The position numbers and the translations under genes were made by a program. Of a stretch of DNA of 64,000 nt, positions 33,466-45,942 are shown piece by piece. Source of the stretch: Fomitopsis serialis (Eukaryota > Basidiomycota > Agaricomycetes > Polyporales > Fomitopsidaceae). Every line of letters begins with the position of its first letter. Positions within the stretch are counted from its first letter, which is position 1. The stretch covers positions 27,306 to 91,305 of the forward strand of contig NW_025955120.1 in NCBI RefSeq assembly GCF_022376445.1, read 5' to 3'. Below the pieces are notes generated by a model. That model saw nothing but the letters and a program-made list of their open reading frames with translations, had not been told where the DNA came from and searched no databases.

Positions 33466-36400
33466 GGTGGCGGGCGGGCTTTGCGCGGGCAGCGGGCGAG
33501 GAGCGAGGGAGGGGGAGGAGACAGAGGAGGAGGCCGGCGCTGGAGGAGCACTTGAGGGAGGCCGGGCTGGGACTGGCGGTCGGACGCGCGCGCATGCACA
33601 AAGCACAACAACTGCAAACGCCGTCCGCGGGGCTCCTCCTCCTCTCTTCTCACCCGGCCGACCCGTTTCTCCGCAGCAGCGTCCTCTTCGCCCCTCCCGG
33701 CCTCCCCATCCCCATTCAGCACTCGCCCCATCACATCCCTATTGCACCCACCGCCATCTCGTGTCTCATCTTCTCCCCCGAGAGCCTGCTTCCGTTCCCA
33801 CTCTTACTCTTCAACATTCCCCTCCAAGCCCCCGTCACGCCCAACACCCTTGGCATTCTCACCGCCGTCCTGCGTCGACACCTGCGCTCCCAACCACGGC
33901 TCCCGGGCTGCGTCCTGCCCATCGCGGTCGACCGTCGTCCTGCGCGTAAACCCACACCCGGCCGCCCTTCAAGCCGCCCATGCCCTCATCATTTCCTCTT
34001 CCCGTAACCTCAAGCCGTCCTGTTCGGCGTCCCCGGCATCCGTACGTCTCATTGTATTCCGAATTCATTCAGCCACTGAGCACAGTGACCAGGCGCGATC
34101 TCCACTTTGCACGGCGGCCACGGCCGGCGGCGGCGGGCCGTCCGTGGCCTCCGCAGCGTGCCTGACAGATCTTCGATCGAAGACATTGCCGGCGTCGGCA
34201 TGTGCAGCTTAACGTAACGCCGTCCCTGGTTCGTGCTCTGCCTCTTTGGGCCGGATCAGGATCCGACTCCGTGTGGCCACTGTCAGTCTCGGACGGACAC
34301 CGCAGTCTGCCATATTGTGCGTATCGCAGCCAGGCGGGATTCTCCCTCTCTCAGCCCTCGGGTGACAGCGATGTTTACAGAGGACTTCCAGACTAAGCGC
34401 ATGAACGTTCTGCTACCAGTGCAGCGCTTTCGCTGGCAGCCGAACAACATGCGAGACAACCACCGCACACCATTACTACGCTCTCCCACAACTCCTCATA
34501 CACCGCACCAGGATCCATTAGGGCCCGCACAGCTTGCCGGACCAACAAGTGGGTCTCCTCCCCCTTTCCTCTCCTGCGCGTCGTGTGGCTCGCGGTTCAC
34601 AGGCGTGAACTTGTGAAGGGATCGTCCTTCGAAGGTCGGCCGGTGCGCGGTCCGAATACTGCGAAAATGAAAGACTGTGAAGGTGTTCCCTTTGCTCGAC
34701 GCGGTTGCGCGATTTATGCGGTGCGCTGTGTCAGCGGGTCCCAGGGTGCTCCTCGGGCGTGGGCCACGTTCCACGCCGAAGCGGTCAAAGTAGGAGGCGG
34801 CGCCGACGCGGCGGGCGCGCCAACTTCGGGGCGGTGGCGCGACGCGGTCATGGTGCGATACTGCTCCGCGATGGAGTTGACCGTTTGACCGTCTGGTCTG
34901 GGTGCAGAAGTTCACCAAAGCTACTACGGATAGGTTCGTGAAGGTGGTTCGATTCACCACAGTGCCGCTGCGGTGTCTTGGGACATGATACTGTCATCCG
35001 CCTACATACGATGGTTACGGCAGACTTGTCACAATGCTTTGCGTCGCACAGGTCGCGTGCTCCGCTTGTTCGGCTGCCACCACACTGCCAAGCGGCGGCG
35101 CCTCTATCCATCCTGTAGCTATCCAAGTTCTCATCTGTCTAGATCCTCATAATTTAAATTGAAATGACAGACCACACAGCGAATTTGCCAGGAGACGTTC
35201 ATTACGGTTATACAGCCAGGGCAGCAACACTAGGGACCACCGACAATTGCAAGCGGGTCAACTCAGATGTCAAATGGAAGCCCCTATCTATTACATCGCA
35301 GCTTCTCCGCAGCCCCTCTGGCGCGCGGATGTCCAGGATAATGAACTACCGTCATCTCCTGCCGGCAGTGTCGGTAGCTGGCGTGCTACCAGTGGGCCCA
35401 TTCTGCAATGGTTTGGTCGGTGGTTCGCTGGATACGAGTGGAGTGGCTGTCGATGGGCCGCAGACGGGTGACGACAGTGCCTTCTCACGGGGCGGGTCGG
35501 CTATGCATCGAACGACCTGCTCGACCCTCTCCACCTGGTCACCTCAACCACTTGTCCACCACAGTTGCCCGCCTCGCGACCGCCGTCCCACTCCACCCAG
35601 TCCCGCCGTCGTCGTTCGCCCGGCGCAGGACGCATGGTCGTCTAGGGGGCGGCCTCCGTCGGGCCCCCGCGCCCGCCTCGAGACCGAGGAAGGGTGCGTG
35701 GGCGTGGGCGTGCGAGGGAGGGGGGCGCGCACTCTCATATCGTCAGTAAGCAGGCTGGGCGAGGCCCGGAAGGGAAGGTATGCACACCGGCCGCCTGTCC
35801 GTGTCGCTGCGGGCGGCTCTTGGCGTGTGAGGGTTCGAGAAGACGAGGGATGAACGCGAAGACGACCGCGAAGGTCCTGCGAAGGCGGCCTGGGTGCGTC
35901 ATGGACGATGTGGAGACTGGGGCTGTGGCTTAGGCAGTCGGCTTGCGCGCTGACTGGATCTGCGCTGGCCGTCCCGGTGCGGGTGGGGTCCGCTGGACGC
36001 CTGGTGGAAGCTCGGGGAGCATCGCGATGAGATGGATGGACGGACGGACGGAGGTTTGTCGGTGATCCCGGTGTGGCTCGCGGGTGCGCTGCTCCCTGGG
36101 AACCTTCTTGCGCTCACCGAGAGTCAGTAGGTCGTGTTGCTCACTTGGGATCTACGCCGTTGGCGTCGCACGGAGGCGACGTCGTGGCTCGGGCTTCCGC
36201 GAGCCCATCCGGGTCTTGCAGCAGCGCATATGGCCGCAAGTTCTGATATGATCAAGGATATGCCGGGTTCGTTGGCACTGCTAGCTCGAAAAAATCCGAG
36301 AAACCCATGTGCTCCTCATCCATCGGAGGCATGATCACTGGGTCATGTCGTTGCGCTCAACGACGTCTGCGGACGTAGTGCGCTGTTCCTTGAAGGGGAG

Positions 36401-38633
36401 GTCGCGCAATGACGTCGACGGGAGCCAGCCGTGCGCGTCCGACCATCCATCGTCGTAGGCCGAATTCTCTTCCGTGTCCTGCATCGTGCAGGAAGATAAC
36501 TTACGAGTGTCGTTGACATGTGCCAGCAGTTATCTTCTTCCGATGAGCAATGTCCGCTGACACGCGGATGCTGTTCTCTTCATTGGCATGGTCCTCGGAG
36601 GGGACCCATCGACATCTTGTACGTCATAACAAACTCCTTTCCCAACCCCAGCTCTTGTCGCATTCTCTTCTCATGTCGCTTCCCAAGTCTCGTCCTGCGG
36701 GCAACCTTTCTACCGCGCACAACGAGCGCGCGTCGACGTCCCCAGAGGCTTCTCTCCGCGTCTTACGCATGACGTGCGGTCTGGTGCGAAAAGTTGCCTT
36801 TATGGGTCATCGAGCCTGAAGCTTACGGCGCGGGCGTTCCCTGGACGCGGACCTTTTCGTGGGCGTGTGCGCGTGTGTGCCTACTTACCTTCCTTCTATG
36901 CCTCGCTCGAGCCTCTCGCTGACGATGGCGCTTGTACGCGAGCGCGCGGGACGTGCCACAGCGGTGCTCCGCCTCGCGGTCTCTGTCCCGCCCGCCCTCG
37001 ACTCAGCCCTTCCGTTCGCTCGCTATTGTCTGTGCGAGGGCCTTGCTGATGACGTGAGATTGGGGGTCGGTCTGTGCGCCGAGCCGTGAGCGTATGGCCA
37101 TGTCCATCTATCCCCTTCCATACAATTCTCCCTTGAGGATCCCATCCAGAGTCCACCCCTTTGGATGCCTTTCCGGGTATTATGAATGACGTGGGGTCTG
37201 GTATGGCCCGTGGTCATGAATGAATGTTCACCCGACAGTGTGCGTCCACTGCTTTCGTAATTCACTGTCTGCAAGCTCCGGACTCTCATGCCAGCGTCCC
37301 GCGAGCAGTGGTGCTGTAAGTTATCACCGCGCACATCTGGGTCAGTGTTCGTCATGCGCTGCGCGCGTCAGCGAAGCTCAGGTACGACGCCCGGAGCCGT
37401 GCGCGAGCAGCCCGGGCTATTGAGCTCACCACCAAAATTAGGACAAGCCGTCCATCGGGAGGGCCGAATCTCGCTCACCGACGCGAGAAGAGACAGAACA
37501 TAGACTGGTAAAAATAAACCGCTGTGCCTGCTCGTCTATCGGGTCTGTAAATCTCGCCTAACGGGGTCAAAAATAAATGCGCTTAAAATATCTCGCAAAA
37601 TGGGCGGCTGTGCTGCCCCAAATCTCGCCGCGCGCATTTGCCCGCTATTTATAGCTCTGGCTCACGAGGGCCTCGCCATCACGAATTCGAACTTCGAAGC
37701 GTGCATCGACGGATGGTCCGAGCGCGTCAAAGAGAGAGGTACGACACGATATGGGGTGCACGGCAGGAAGGCAGCTTCGCAGAGGGCTACACGGCGGCGA
37801 GTTTACACCGGACGCGTCGACGGAAGATTCGACGGGGCCACTCGAAGGCGGATGCGGCAGGCGGTTTGGCAGATCGTCTGCACTGCATATGGCCAAATGG
37901 ACGTGCGCGCACTCCCACACTACCCTTCTTTCTCCTCGGAGCCTCGATATGGCGACGATGATACCGGCTGGTGGGACACGACTGCGCGGCGTTATCCACG
38001 TTTGTGCGGCGGCCCTGCGGCGGGTCCTTTGCAAGGCTCGGTGTCTGTCCTGTGCAGTCCGAATCTACACGGTGTCGTTGGATAATTTCACTGCCGAGTC
38101 CGTTCGAGACAGGTTTGCGGACAAGGGGATGGTGTTCCGGTCTCTTACCGGTCACTCAATCAGACGCTCTGGCTCTCCTCCCGCAAACGAGCGGAGGTGT
38201 CCTCTCGCTGTCAGCTTCCCCGCAGGCCATTGCATCGTCACGAATAGACCTGTTTTATTTTTGTCTGGTGTTATTTTGAATCGGACATCTGATGCGTCAA
38301 CTCGGAAGAACCGGAAGGCAGCGTTTCGTAGGATCAAGCCGGCTCGGCCTTGATTGCGACGCGCTTGAAAATCGAAGGTGCCGCTGCCAAGTGGGGGAGC
38401 GCGGTTGCCCGTGGCTGGTGTTTATTATCGACGTTGAAACACTCAATGTCGGGGCTCCGACGAGATGGGCCCTACCTGGTGATGCCAAATAAGCGACATC
38501 TTAGCCGGATACAATGTGCGCATGCGCGGTCAACAGGGTGGGCCTCCCTCCTGCTTCATTTAACTATACAGTACCTATTCAGCAGCCACATCTGCCGCGG
38601 CTTAATTACACTCAGCAAGTATGTAGGTCGATG
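33466..38633. other. 5.2 kb gene-poor interval
   Basis: Begins as the promoter of the MADS gene (CT-rich tracts 33600-33900). No exon chain, transposase, reverse transcriptase or RNA gene was recognised on either strand. A TATA-like CTATTTATAGC at about 37643 has no evident gene behind it. This is by far the longest gap in the window and lies between the direct (unit 2) and inverted (unit 3) copies of the repeated unit. Confidence 0.5.
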
Positions 38634-38683
38634 ATTGGTTGGGCGATCAATCGATCATGTCGCGGTCACATGCCCGAAGCCAC
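38634..38683 (+). promoter_or_regulatory. Family 1 upstream element, copy I
   Basis: ATTGGTTGGGCGATC, then ATGTCGCGGTCACATG, then CCCGAAGCCAC, in sense orientation; ends 107 bp before the ATG. One of the fullest matches. Confidence 0.7.
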
Positions 38684-38789
38684 AGTTCACGGTTACCTGT
38701 TCAAACCAACTTTACCGCGCATCTGGAACCTCGTCTTCGACTTTGACAATATTGTTTGTCTTCCAGGCTTCGGTATCAGTATCATAATT

Positions 38790-39525
38790 ATGACTTGGGT
38801 CTTTGGCTGGCCTCTCTACAACGACGACGCGCTCATAATCGCGAAGACACACAATCTTGTCAAGTCGGACCCGAACGCGAGAGATGATCGGCGCATCCAA
38901 GCAGCCCACCAGTGGGTCCTCGACCAGATCGGCATTGTCCCTGTGCTCTCCTGCTGGGTCAACGACGTCCCGGAGGTCGTATACGCTGTGTATGTCGACT
39001 ATGGCGACAACCGCTATCCTCCGACCGATCTCATCCGAGAGAACATGACAATGACCGGCAAGCAGTACCGTCGCCTCAAGAAAGCGATGCCACTCAAGGA
39101 TTTCGGCTGGTACCAGCACAACGATCCGTCCTGCGAACTATACGGTGAGCTTATGAGCCCTTGTGTCTCTTCGACGCGACTGATGTTGGATGAAGGAGAG
39201 TTGGTTGACAAGGACGAGGATGACAGTGACGAGGGCAGTGATGAGGGTAGCGACACGGATGGCGATGGAGAAGACGATGTTGATAATACGTCGATGAACA
39301 CTGCGAACGACGAAGAAGACGCGGCTGGGAGCGACAATGAGACAGTCACCGACGGTGTAGTTTCAAGGTTGGACTCGCCCTCGGAGTCGGACTCCTGCCC
39401 CTCTAGGGTAACTCATTCACTACCGACGGATTTCGGTGAGTGTGTCGTGCATGACATAAGTCTTCCTCTTGATCAACTGATGTTGCGCAGATACGCGTTG
39501 CACCATCACCGAACCACAGCCTTGA
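38790..39525 (+). CDS. Family 1 copy I (solo), intact, 209 aa
   Basis: Exons 38790-39144, 39196-39435, 39491-39525 close in frame. Exon 1: MTWVFGWPLYNDDALII, CWVNDVPEVVYAVYVDYG, KKAMPLKDFGWYQHND. The acidic exon (DKDEDDSDEGSDEGSDTDGD...) contains SDNETVTDGVVSR. Exon 3: DTRCTITEPQP. Intron 1 is 51 bp with no stop, so a retained-intron protein 17 residues longer is possible. Nearest relative is copy E, which is broken; this is therefore the working member of the E/I duplicate pair. Confidence 0.75.
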
Positions 39526-39719
39526 CGCGTGCCACATCCTCTTGTCGTTGGTACTGTATGAATACTGTATCATTTGTGTCATTGATCTAGCACCCTGTCC
39601 TGTATTTCCCCGCCACTGCCATCCTCGGATGCTGTATTATTCGCTGCTTGTCTGTCTCGTTCCTATCTCCTTTGCCTCATGTCGTGAGGCAAGGACTTCC
39701 CATAGGCTGACCGCCGTAC

Positions 39720-40942
39720 TCTAGCTCGACTACCGCCTCTCATCCACGGGTACGACCTCCTCCATGACCATCCCCGTCTGCGGAGAGCGCCTCAGCGCCG
39801 CGTCCCCGCCCGTGCGCAACATCTCCCACTCCCTCGCCTCCAAGCGCCCCCACCTCCCCACGCACAGCAACTCCATGCCCGCCCTCCCGCAGTCGCTCAG
39901 CCTCTCCTTCCTCGCTGCCGGCCCGAGCGGCTCCAGCGGCATGCCGCACTACCCCTACCACCACGGGGTCGACATGAGCTCGGGCTGCCCCGTCCAGACG
40001 GGCATCACGCCCCTCCATTCCGCGCCCGGCCTCCCGCCCACACAGAGCGCGAGCCACCCTCGCTCCAGTACGCCAGCTCCAGCCTCAATCTCGGCATGAA
40101 CGACGTGGGCGGTGGGCTCGGCTCGCAGAGCGCCCCCGCGGGCTTCCTCTCGCAGCTGGGCTCCCAGGGTTCCAGCGCGTTCGGCATGGACATGGGCACG
40201 GGCCACCATCCGTCGCTGCGCACGGTCGGCTTCCCTGGTGGCCAGCATAGTCAGCACGGTTCGGCGTCGCCGTATACGCCGCAGCAAAAACCAGCGCCGA
40301 TGTATCAACAGCAGCAGCAGCAGCAGAGACAGGGAGGCGTGTCGTCGGCGACGGCGATGGCCCTGGAGCTGCTGGGCGAGGCGAATGGGAGCGGGGGAGG
40401 TGCGGGTGGAGGAGGGCAGGGCGGGATGCCTTTGTTTGACTGGCCGGTGCATGCAGGTGGTCAGCAGAATCGGCCAGAGAACGGTGCGTGGTACTTGGTC
40501 GCCGATCGGCGTCGCACTCATCTTTTTTGGTCGTTCCCGGTACCCAGGGGGCTCGCACGCGGCCACGGACAACAGCAACTGGTTCGACTTCCTCTCCGGC
40601 ACGTCCTCCTCGTCCGGCGCGCAGTCCAGCCAGCTCAGCGCCGCCTCGCTCTTCCCGAGCACGAGCGCGCGGGGGATCCCGCACAGCGTCGGGATCAGCA
40701 GCGCCGCGCGGTCGATGGCGAACTTCGCCGTACCGACGTCTATGTCCGTGTCCGTCGCGTCGTCGCCGGGCACCGGGCAGAAGCGCGCGCGGGAGGACGA
40801 CTCGGTGAGCGTGCACAGTATGCACAGCGTGCGTAGCATGCATAGCGGCGGGAGCGGGGTGGGGGCAACCGGCCGGGAGAGGTCGGAGGAGAGGGCGAGC
40901 GTGGGGCGGAGGAGCGTGAGCGTGGACAAGCCGCCGAGCTAG
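39720..40942 (+). pseudogene. Truncated MADS-box gene copy 3 (C-terminal part only)
   Basis: Starts in the same place inside intron 4 as copy 1 (CCCATAGGCTGACC), then [15 protein letters not shown] one-base deletion near 40053 (CACCCTCG against CATCCCTCG) shifts the frame after SASHP; the frame from 40096 carries on with the Gln run ([10 protein letters not shown]). The last exon is in frame here (ARGIPHSVGISS), unlike copy 1. The MADS domain is absent. Confidence 0.8.
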
Positions 40943-41390
40943 CTGCCTGCGAGGGCCCGGGGTATGTAGCTCGGCTGAACTCTGGACTTTGGTGGGCTGA
41001 GGAGGCGGCTGCGCCCGCCTGCACGGGCGCGCTGTAGCTGCACTAGTTGGCGCGCCGCCGGTATGTGTGCCGGTGGCTGGACGCTCCCTTAGACGTGCGA
41101 CATACGGTGTGGACGCGTATACGCTTACGTCTGCCTCCATGGACCTCTAACGGTGACAAAACGAGGAGGCTGCGATGAGGGAGGATGAAATTCATAAGCC
41201 TGAGGAGATGTATCGGTTTGCCTTGTGAGGAGAGACACTGTTCGCTGTCGTGCTTCGTACTTTCGTACTTTCTTGTGCCATGCATGTCTTGCGCTGTAAT
41301 GTGACCCTAGGAGACATCCGGGTGGACGCTCGCCTGCATTTTGCTGTTGTGTACCTTACGATCCACGTAGTCTTGTATGTGTTCTTGTCA

Positions 41391-41936
41391 GATGGAACGC
41401 GAACACGTAGCCCTTTCGGTACCGGCATGCATGGGTTGACAGCGGTGCGTGTTGTCTCTCCATGTTTGTCCAAGCAGACTCGCCGATGACATTGCCAGGC
41501 GAAGACATAGTGAATGGATTCGCTCCTCGCTCCGAGTCAAACTTTACTGCCGCAGTGTGTTAACACAATATCCGTAAACTGGCATCACACACGGGGTCGC
41601 CTGACTAGCAAACCCGGACATGTGCGAAGCTCCAGACAGCCATGGTTTTACGTCTGGTCCATGTTGGGAAGCAACGTACCAGAATCAAATGATGCGTCGT
41701 GAATTTGGCTGATGTATGCGCGGAATTGGTCCGACAACTCAGGATTTTTACACCTGAGCGTTGCACCTCAGATCGTCGCAGACACAATTAGTATAGATTG
41801 GACCGGACAAATACAATATATACTACATCTCAGAACAAGTACAGGTCACTTTCAGAGTTCAGTAAAGGACATATGAGAAGGGGAAGGCTTTAGACAGGGG
41901 CGACGTTCCTGAGGTTCGTTCATGCAGACCTTATCA
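41391..41936. other. Intergenic, no gene seen
   Basis: Convergent 3' regions of the truncated MADS copy and the family 2 gene of unit 3. Confidence 0.4.
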
Positions 41937-42169
41937 TTACTGGCGGCGGATTTGGAGGTCAGGGTGCTGTCGTTGAATGGCCTTAAGCATCTTCGTTCGT
42001 TCCCTGATGCCGTTGGCAGTGTCCCAGTGATACCACTGAGACCATTCCAGTCTGTTAACCATCGGACATCAGAACGCTTTCCATTACAGGGAAGAACAGT
42101 GACGTACTCAGCCGGAGGAATGTCTTCTGTGTCTTCTTCGTCTCCATGGTCAGAGTCGGCGTTCGGCTG

Positions 42170-44465
42170 TTCATCAGCAAATGTGCGCGGGTTCTGAGGG
42201 CGCCTGAGGGATCTGAGGCGTCTGATCCGGTGCCTGAGAGCTCTATCGCATCTGACGCAATCGGGCGTCCATGGCCGCGCCGTTCGTCCCTCTCCGTCTG
42301 CTCGTTCCGTGCTCGTTCTCTCAGAGCGACGCAGTCCACTCAGACCCGTCAGACCCGTCAGACCCTCCAGGCGCGACCTCAAGCCACCCACATTGAATCT
42401 CCCCAAGTCCACTAGGCGCCTGCCCTAAACTGCGCCACGCTGGCACCTCGCCACGTCATCGTTCCCTCGCCTCTCTGTCTCGTTACTCGCCTTTCAAGCT
42501 CTCCCACCTCTTGACTTGTTCCCCCGCGCTGTTCATCGCTGACACGCAGCGGCTGCAGAAGCCTGTCGCGACGCGCGAGGCGTCCGGAAGGGTGCATAAG
42601 CGCCGGCTTGCCCGCAGCCACGATGCACAGCGAGCGGACACCATTGCGAGGGCCGCGCCTCCCACCTCCGCCATGCCTCCCTCGCCTCCCTTCTCACTGC
42701 CTCTCCAATCTTTTACATCCACATACACCAACCCTCAGGCAGTCTATTTGCCACCACCTTCCCAGTCCGCCCCCGCTGTCCCAGCGTCCCAGGCGTCCCA
42801 GGCGTCCCGGCGCGACAATGGCCCATGGGACATCTGGTCGAAAACCCGGGCCCTCCCCGCCACGTCACTGCCTTCTCGCCATGCCTCAGCCCTCCTACCT
42901 CGCCGCCCCGCGCTCTGCAGCTCTCGGACGCGCCAAACGCATGCCGAGCACGCAGCACGTACCCATGACGACCGCGCGGAAGAGCGGGGTCATCTATTCT
43001 TAGTGCTCTGAGTCCGGACCCCTGCCTCACGGAGACGATCGTTAGCGGAGTGATGGGTCCGCCCATCGACCAACTCACCGCCGACGGCTTCGACCTCCAA
43101 TCCGGCACCAACGTTATTGGTCCGTATTCTTTCCTCATCTGCCGCATGCTCACCTCCCCTCCCCAGGTCACTTCCTCTTCACCGAGCTGCTCATGCCCGC
43201 GCTCCTCGCCGGCGCGCAGAGCTCACCTGACCATCACGCACGCGTCATTACGACCTCCTCCTCCGGCGTGATGCTCGGCGGGATTGACCTCGACTCCGTC
43301 CGCGACGGTCCAGCCCGGCGCCGATATTCGAAGGAGATGGGCAGCGCAAGCTGGTGAACTTTCAATTTTAGTGTGAGGGTAAGTGAGGATGCCGGCTGAG
43401 AGGTGCGGGGCGGTAGGGGAACGTGATCGTGGCGCGCGAGGTGGCGAAGCGGTATGGAGGGAAGAGGATCATGTCGATCTCTCTGGACCCAGGTGCGTGT
43501 CGTCCGTCGACCGGCCCTGTCTCGCCGGCAGGCTCGGGACCGTGCTGACTCTCGCTGCAGGGAACATCGAGACCAGATCGAGACCGACCTCCAGCGGTAC
43601 TACCTCGGTTTGCCCGGTCTCGCGGGTGCTCTGACAAAGGTCATTGTACGTTCCCTTCTGCGTGTCCCTCAGTGACTCGTCTCTGACCTTGGGTGATGGT
43701 GACGAAACACTACGGATGGTGGCCGCCGCTTTCCCAGTCATCCTCTGCCATCCTACCATCTCTCGGGCATGTGCGATGCACGCCGAGGACCTACCGCACA
43801 CGCCGGGCGATCCCGCACAATAACTGACTAGTCGCGAGCTTGGACCCTCCGCGCCACGCCACTGCCTTCTCGCCCTGCCACAGCCCTCCTACATCGCCGC
43901 GCCGCCCACTACCATGCGGTCGGCGAGCGTGTGGGCGAGCGAGCAGACGGCGGGAGAGCGGGCTGGCGAGTGGGCGGGTGAGCGGGCGGGCCGGTGGGCG
44001 AGCACAACTGACAAATGGAAGGTGGGCACGGAACAATCATGGGTGACCGCGACGGGCAGGGCGCGCGCAGCGCATGCCCAGCGCGAGCACCTACATGATT
44101 GCCCACGGATCCGTGACCCGTGGGCATCAGTTTGCCGAACCTTGACATGATAGCCCGACGCCCAGCAAGTCGGGTGTTGTCGGAAACGGCAAGCACAGTG
44201 GCAATTGAAAGGGAGGGTGGGTATGTGGGTGGACAGACAGGTAAGAGCACGATGAGTACTAGCTGGTAGTTTACAGTGTATTGTCTGTACTATTAGTACT
44301 ACGTTTTGTTACGCTCTAAGCAGCAGTCTGATGACCATCTGAAATGGTCTGAGTGATGGTCTGAAGGCCGTCTGACATCAGAGATTGCTTCTGATGTCAG
44401 AACTAATCTCCCATTGTCAGACGCGAAGTCTGACGGGTCTGAGGAGTCTGAGTCAGTACTCTCAG
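42170..44465. mobile_element. Insertion inside family 2 gene of unit 3
   Basis: Separates two halves of one exon. Both ends are rich in TCTGA/TCAGA hexamer-like repeats (42190-42365 and 44335-44475), including an inverted 15-mer: TCAGACCCGTCAGAC at 42340 and GTCTGACGGGTCTGA at 44428. Carries a dehydrogenase relic and an internal ~60 bp direct repeat (about 42850 and 43846). No transposase seen. The exact ends are uncertain. Confidence 0.4.
43021..43665 (+). pseudogene. Short-chain dehydrogenase relic
   Basis: GVMGPPIDQLTADGFDL and GTNVIG, then across an intron-like gap (GTCC...CCCCAG) HFLFTELLMPALLAGAQ, VITTSSSG (catalytic Ser region), a broken segment where YxxxK should be, EVAKRYGGKRIMSISLDPG, and IETDLQRYYLGLPG. 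Typical of retinol-dehydrogenase-like SDR proteins of basidiomycetes. The N-terminal TGxxxGxG cofactor motif is missing and the active-site Tyr/Lys is lost. A non-functional passenger of the insertion. Confidence 0.7.
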
Positions 44466-45942
44466 ACTGCTTCAGACAAACTTGCAGTTTTGCTGATGTT
44501 CGAGATCTCCTCGGGCGGCGCCAGAGGTGTTGGCAGATGTCGAGGCGGTCTCCGGACCTGGACTGCTCGTCGTGGATTTCAACTCCTCGGCAGCTGGCGC
44601 ACTGCTCGCAATAACCTCTTCGAGCGTACTTAATCCACGAATAAGTTATGGGACTTTGAGATCAGAATCTATGGGAGCACGACTCACTCTTCCGAAAAAT
44701 CAAGGAGCGGTGGCAGCTCAAGTAGCGGCATTTCTGGTGCTGGCCGACTCTGTACCTCATTCCCTTTCCCTTTCCCCTTGTCCTTGTGCTCGTCCACGCG
44801 TCGGTTCTTGACATCCCCTTCAGTCTTCTCTTCCGGCTTCGCCACTGCCTTGCCTTTCCCTGTCACTTTCTGCATTGTGAGAGGTCTGTATGGTATATCA
44901 CATTGTCAGATGATGACTAGGCCATGGGGATCGATTGACTTACGCATCGTCCTCATCCCCTTCGTCCTCTGAAGTATTCGGTCCTTCCTTCCGACGCTGT
45001 CTCCTTCCTTGGCAGCGGGTACTGTCCATATTTGACACTGGAAATCGATTAGCATGATGACAACGAACAACAGGAGAACCGTCATACACTGGCCGTCGAT
45101 TTCGTTTTGGTCGCTCATTCCTTCTGAAAATTGGTTAGCATCATCCTCAGCAGAGCGTCTGATGTGGTAATCACGATGGAGCCGCGGCGGCACTAGAGAC
45201 ATTGGCAGATGCTTCGTTGTTACTAGAAAATTGACCGTCATCGACTATAAGAAGGCAATTGAAGCGAGCTCACTTACCTGGCAGCTTGGTCGGCGGAGCT
45301 TTCTTCGCTGGCCCCGCCCGAATCTCTGTATGTCGCATCAAGGTTGCTCGACACGTCGCTGACACCGCCCTGCACGAAGACTTTCCATGAAAAGTAGGCT
45401 CCAAAGGTGGAAATGGCTACGACGCAAGAGATGTTCCGTCGTGAAGCCAGGTATAGCGCAGCCTGATTTTTGGCACCCGCCCGCGCCTCAGCCTGGATGG
45501 CCCCCAACGCTTTGGCTAGCTTGTCTCGAAATTGGTCCCCCGCTGGTATAACGTTCGGATCCGGATAGGGTTTGACCTCGCAGATCGCTAAGACAAGCGA
45601 CTTGGTCACGATGCACCTGCCCTGGTAGAATTGCTGCAACTGCTCGTGATTGGTCACCTCGAGCAACGAGCCTATGTCGTGATCCAGAGGGACGCCAGTG
45701 GCATAATGGAGGACAAAATCTGGGACTCTTTTCCTCAGCACAACCCGGCCGTCGTTGGTCCGCTGTCGCTTGACAACCTCAGACTGCGGGCCAACATTGA
45801 CCGTGCGAGGATCCACTTCGCCGTAGAACGCCTGTGTCCAAAACCCGTACCACGGCCACTCCAGAGTCCTGCCGAGAAAGTTGCCGGGATCGCCAGCGAA
45901 GGATTGTATGATAGCCCGAGTCGTTCGTACGAATAGCGCCAT

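Larger units (their letters stand above)
38634..41390 (+). repeat. Duplicated block (right arm): family 1 copy I plus truncated MADS gene
   Basis: Inverted counterpart of about 22720-25508; same order (upstream element, family 1 gene, spacer, MADS fragment, 3' flank). Confidence 0.7.
41937..45942 (-). pseudogene. Family 2 gene, unit 3, split by a ~2.3 kb insertion
   Basis: ATG at 45942; exon 1 to about 45281 is intact, with RKRVPDFVLHY (Asp), VLAICEVKPYPDP (Glu-x-Lys), and GAKNQAALYLASRRN. Next come exons with RNRRPV (near 45125), a Lys-rich exon (44875 to about 44686: QKVTGKGKAVAKPEEK), and a Ser/acidic exon from about 44640 (PGPETASTSANTS) that runs into an in-frame stop near 44461. The other side of that exon (NADSDHGDEEDTEDIPPAE, about 42165-42109) and the conserved last exon (EWSQWYHWDTANGI...LKAIQRQ, about 42057 to TAA at 41937) lie beyond an insertion of ~2.3 kb. 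The nuclease-like region could still be expressed without its C-terminal end. Divergent partner: copy J. Confidence 0.65.

Noticed and set aside
33742..34212. Pro/Ser-rich frames upstream of the MADS gene
   Set aside because: Pyrimidine-rich promoter sequence translates as Pro/Ser/Leu in any frame; no splice support.
34930..34970. tRNA T-arm-like GGTTCGATTC
   Set aside because: No acceptor stem, D-arm or anticodon arm at the right spacing.
40085..41140. 351-codon minus-strand frame over truncated MADS copy 3
   Set aside because: Antisense of the MADS-like coding sequence; Arg/Ala/Pro-rich shadow frame.
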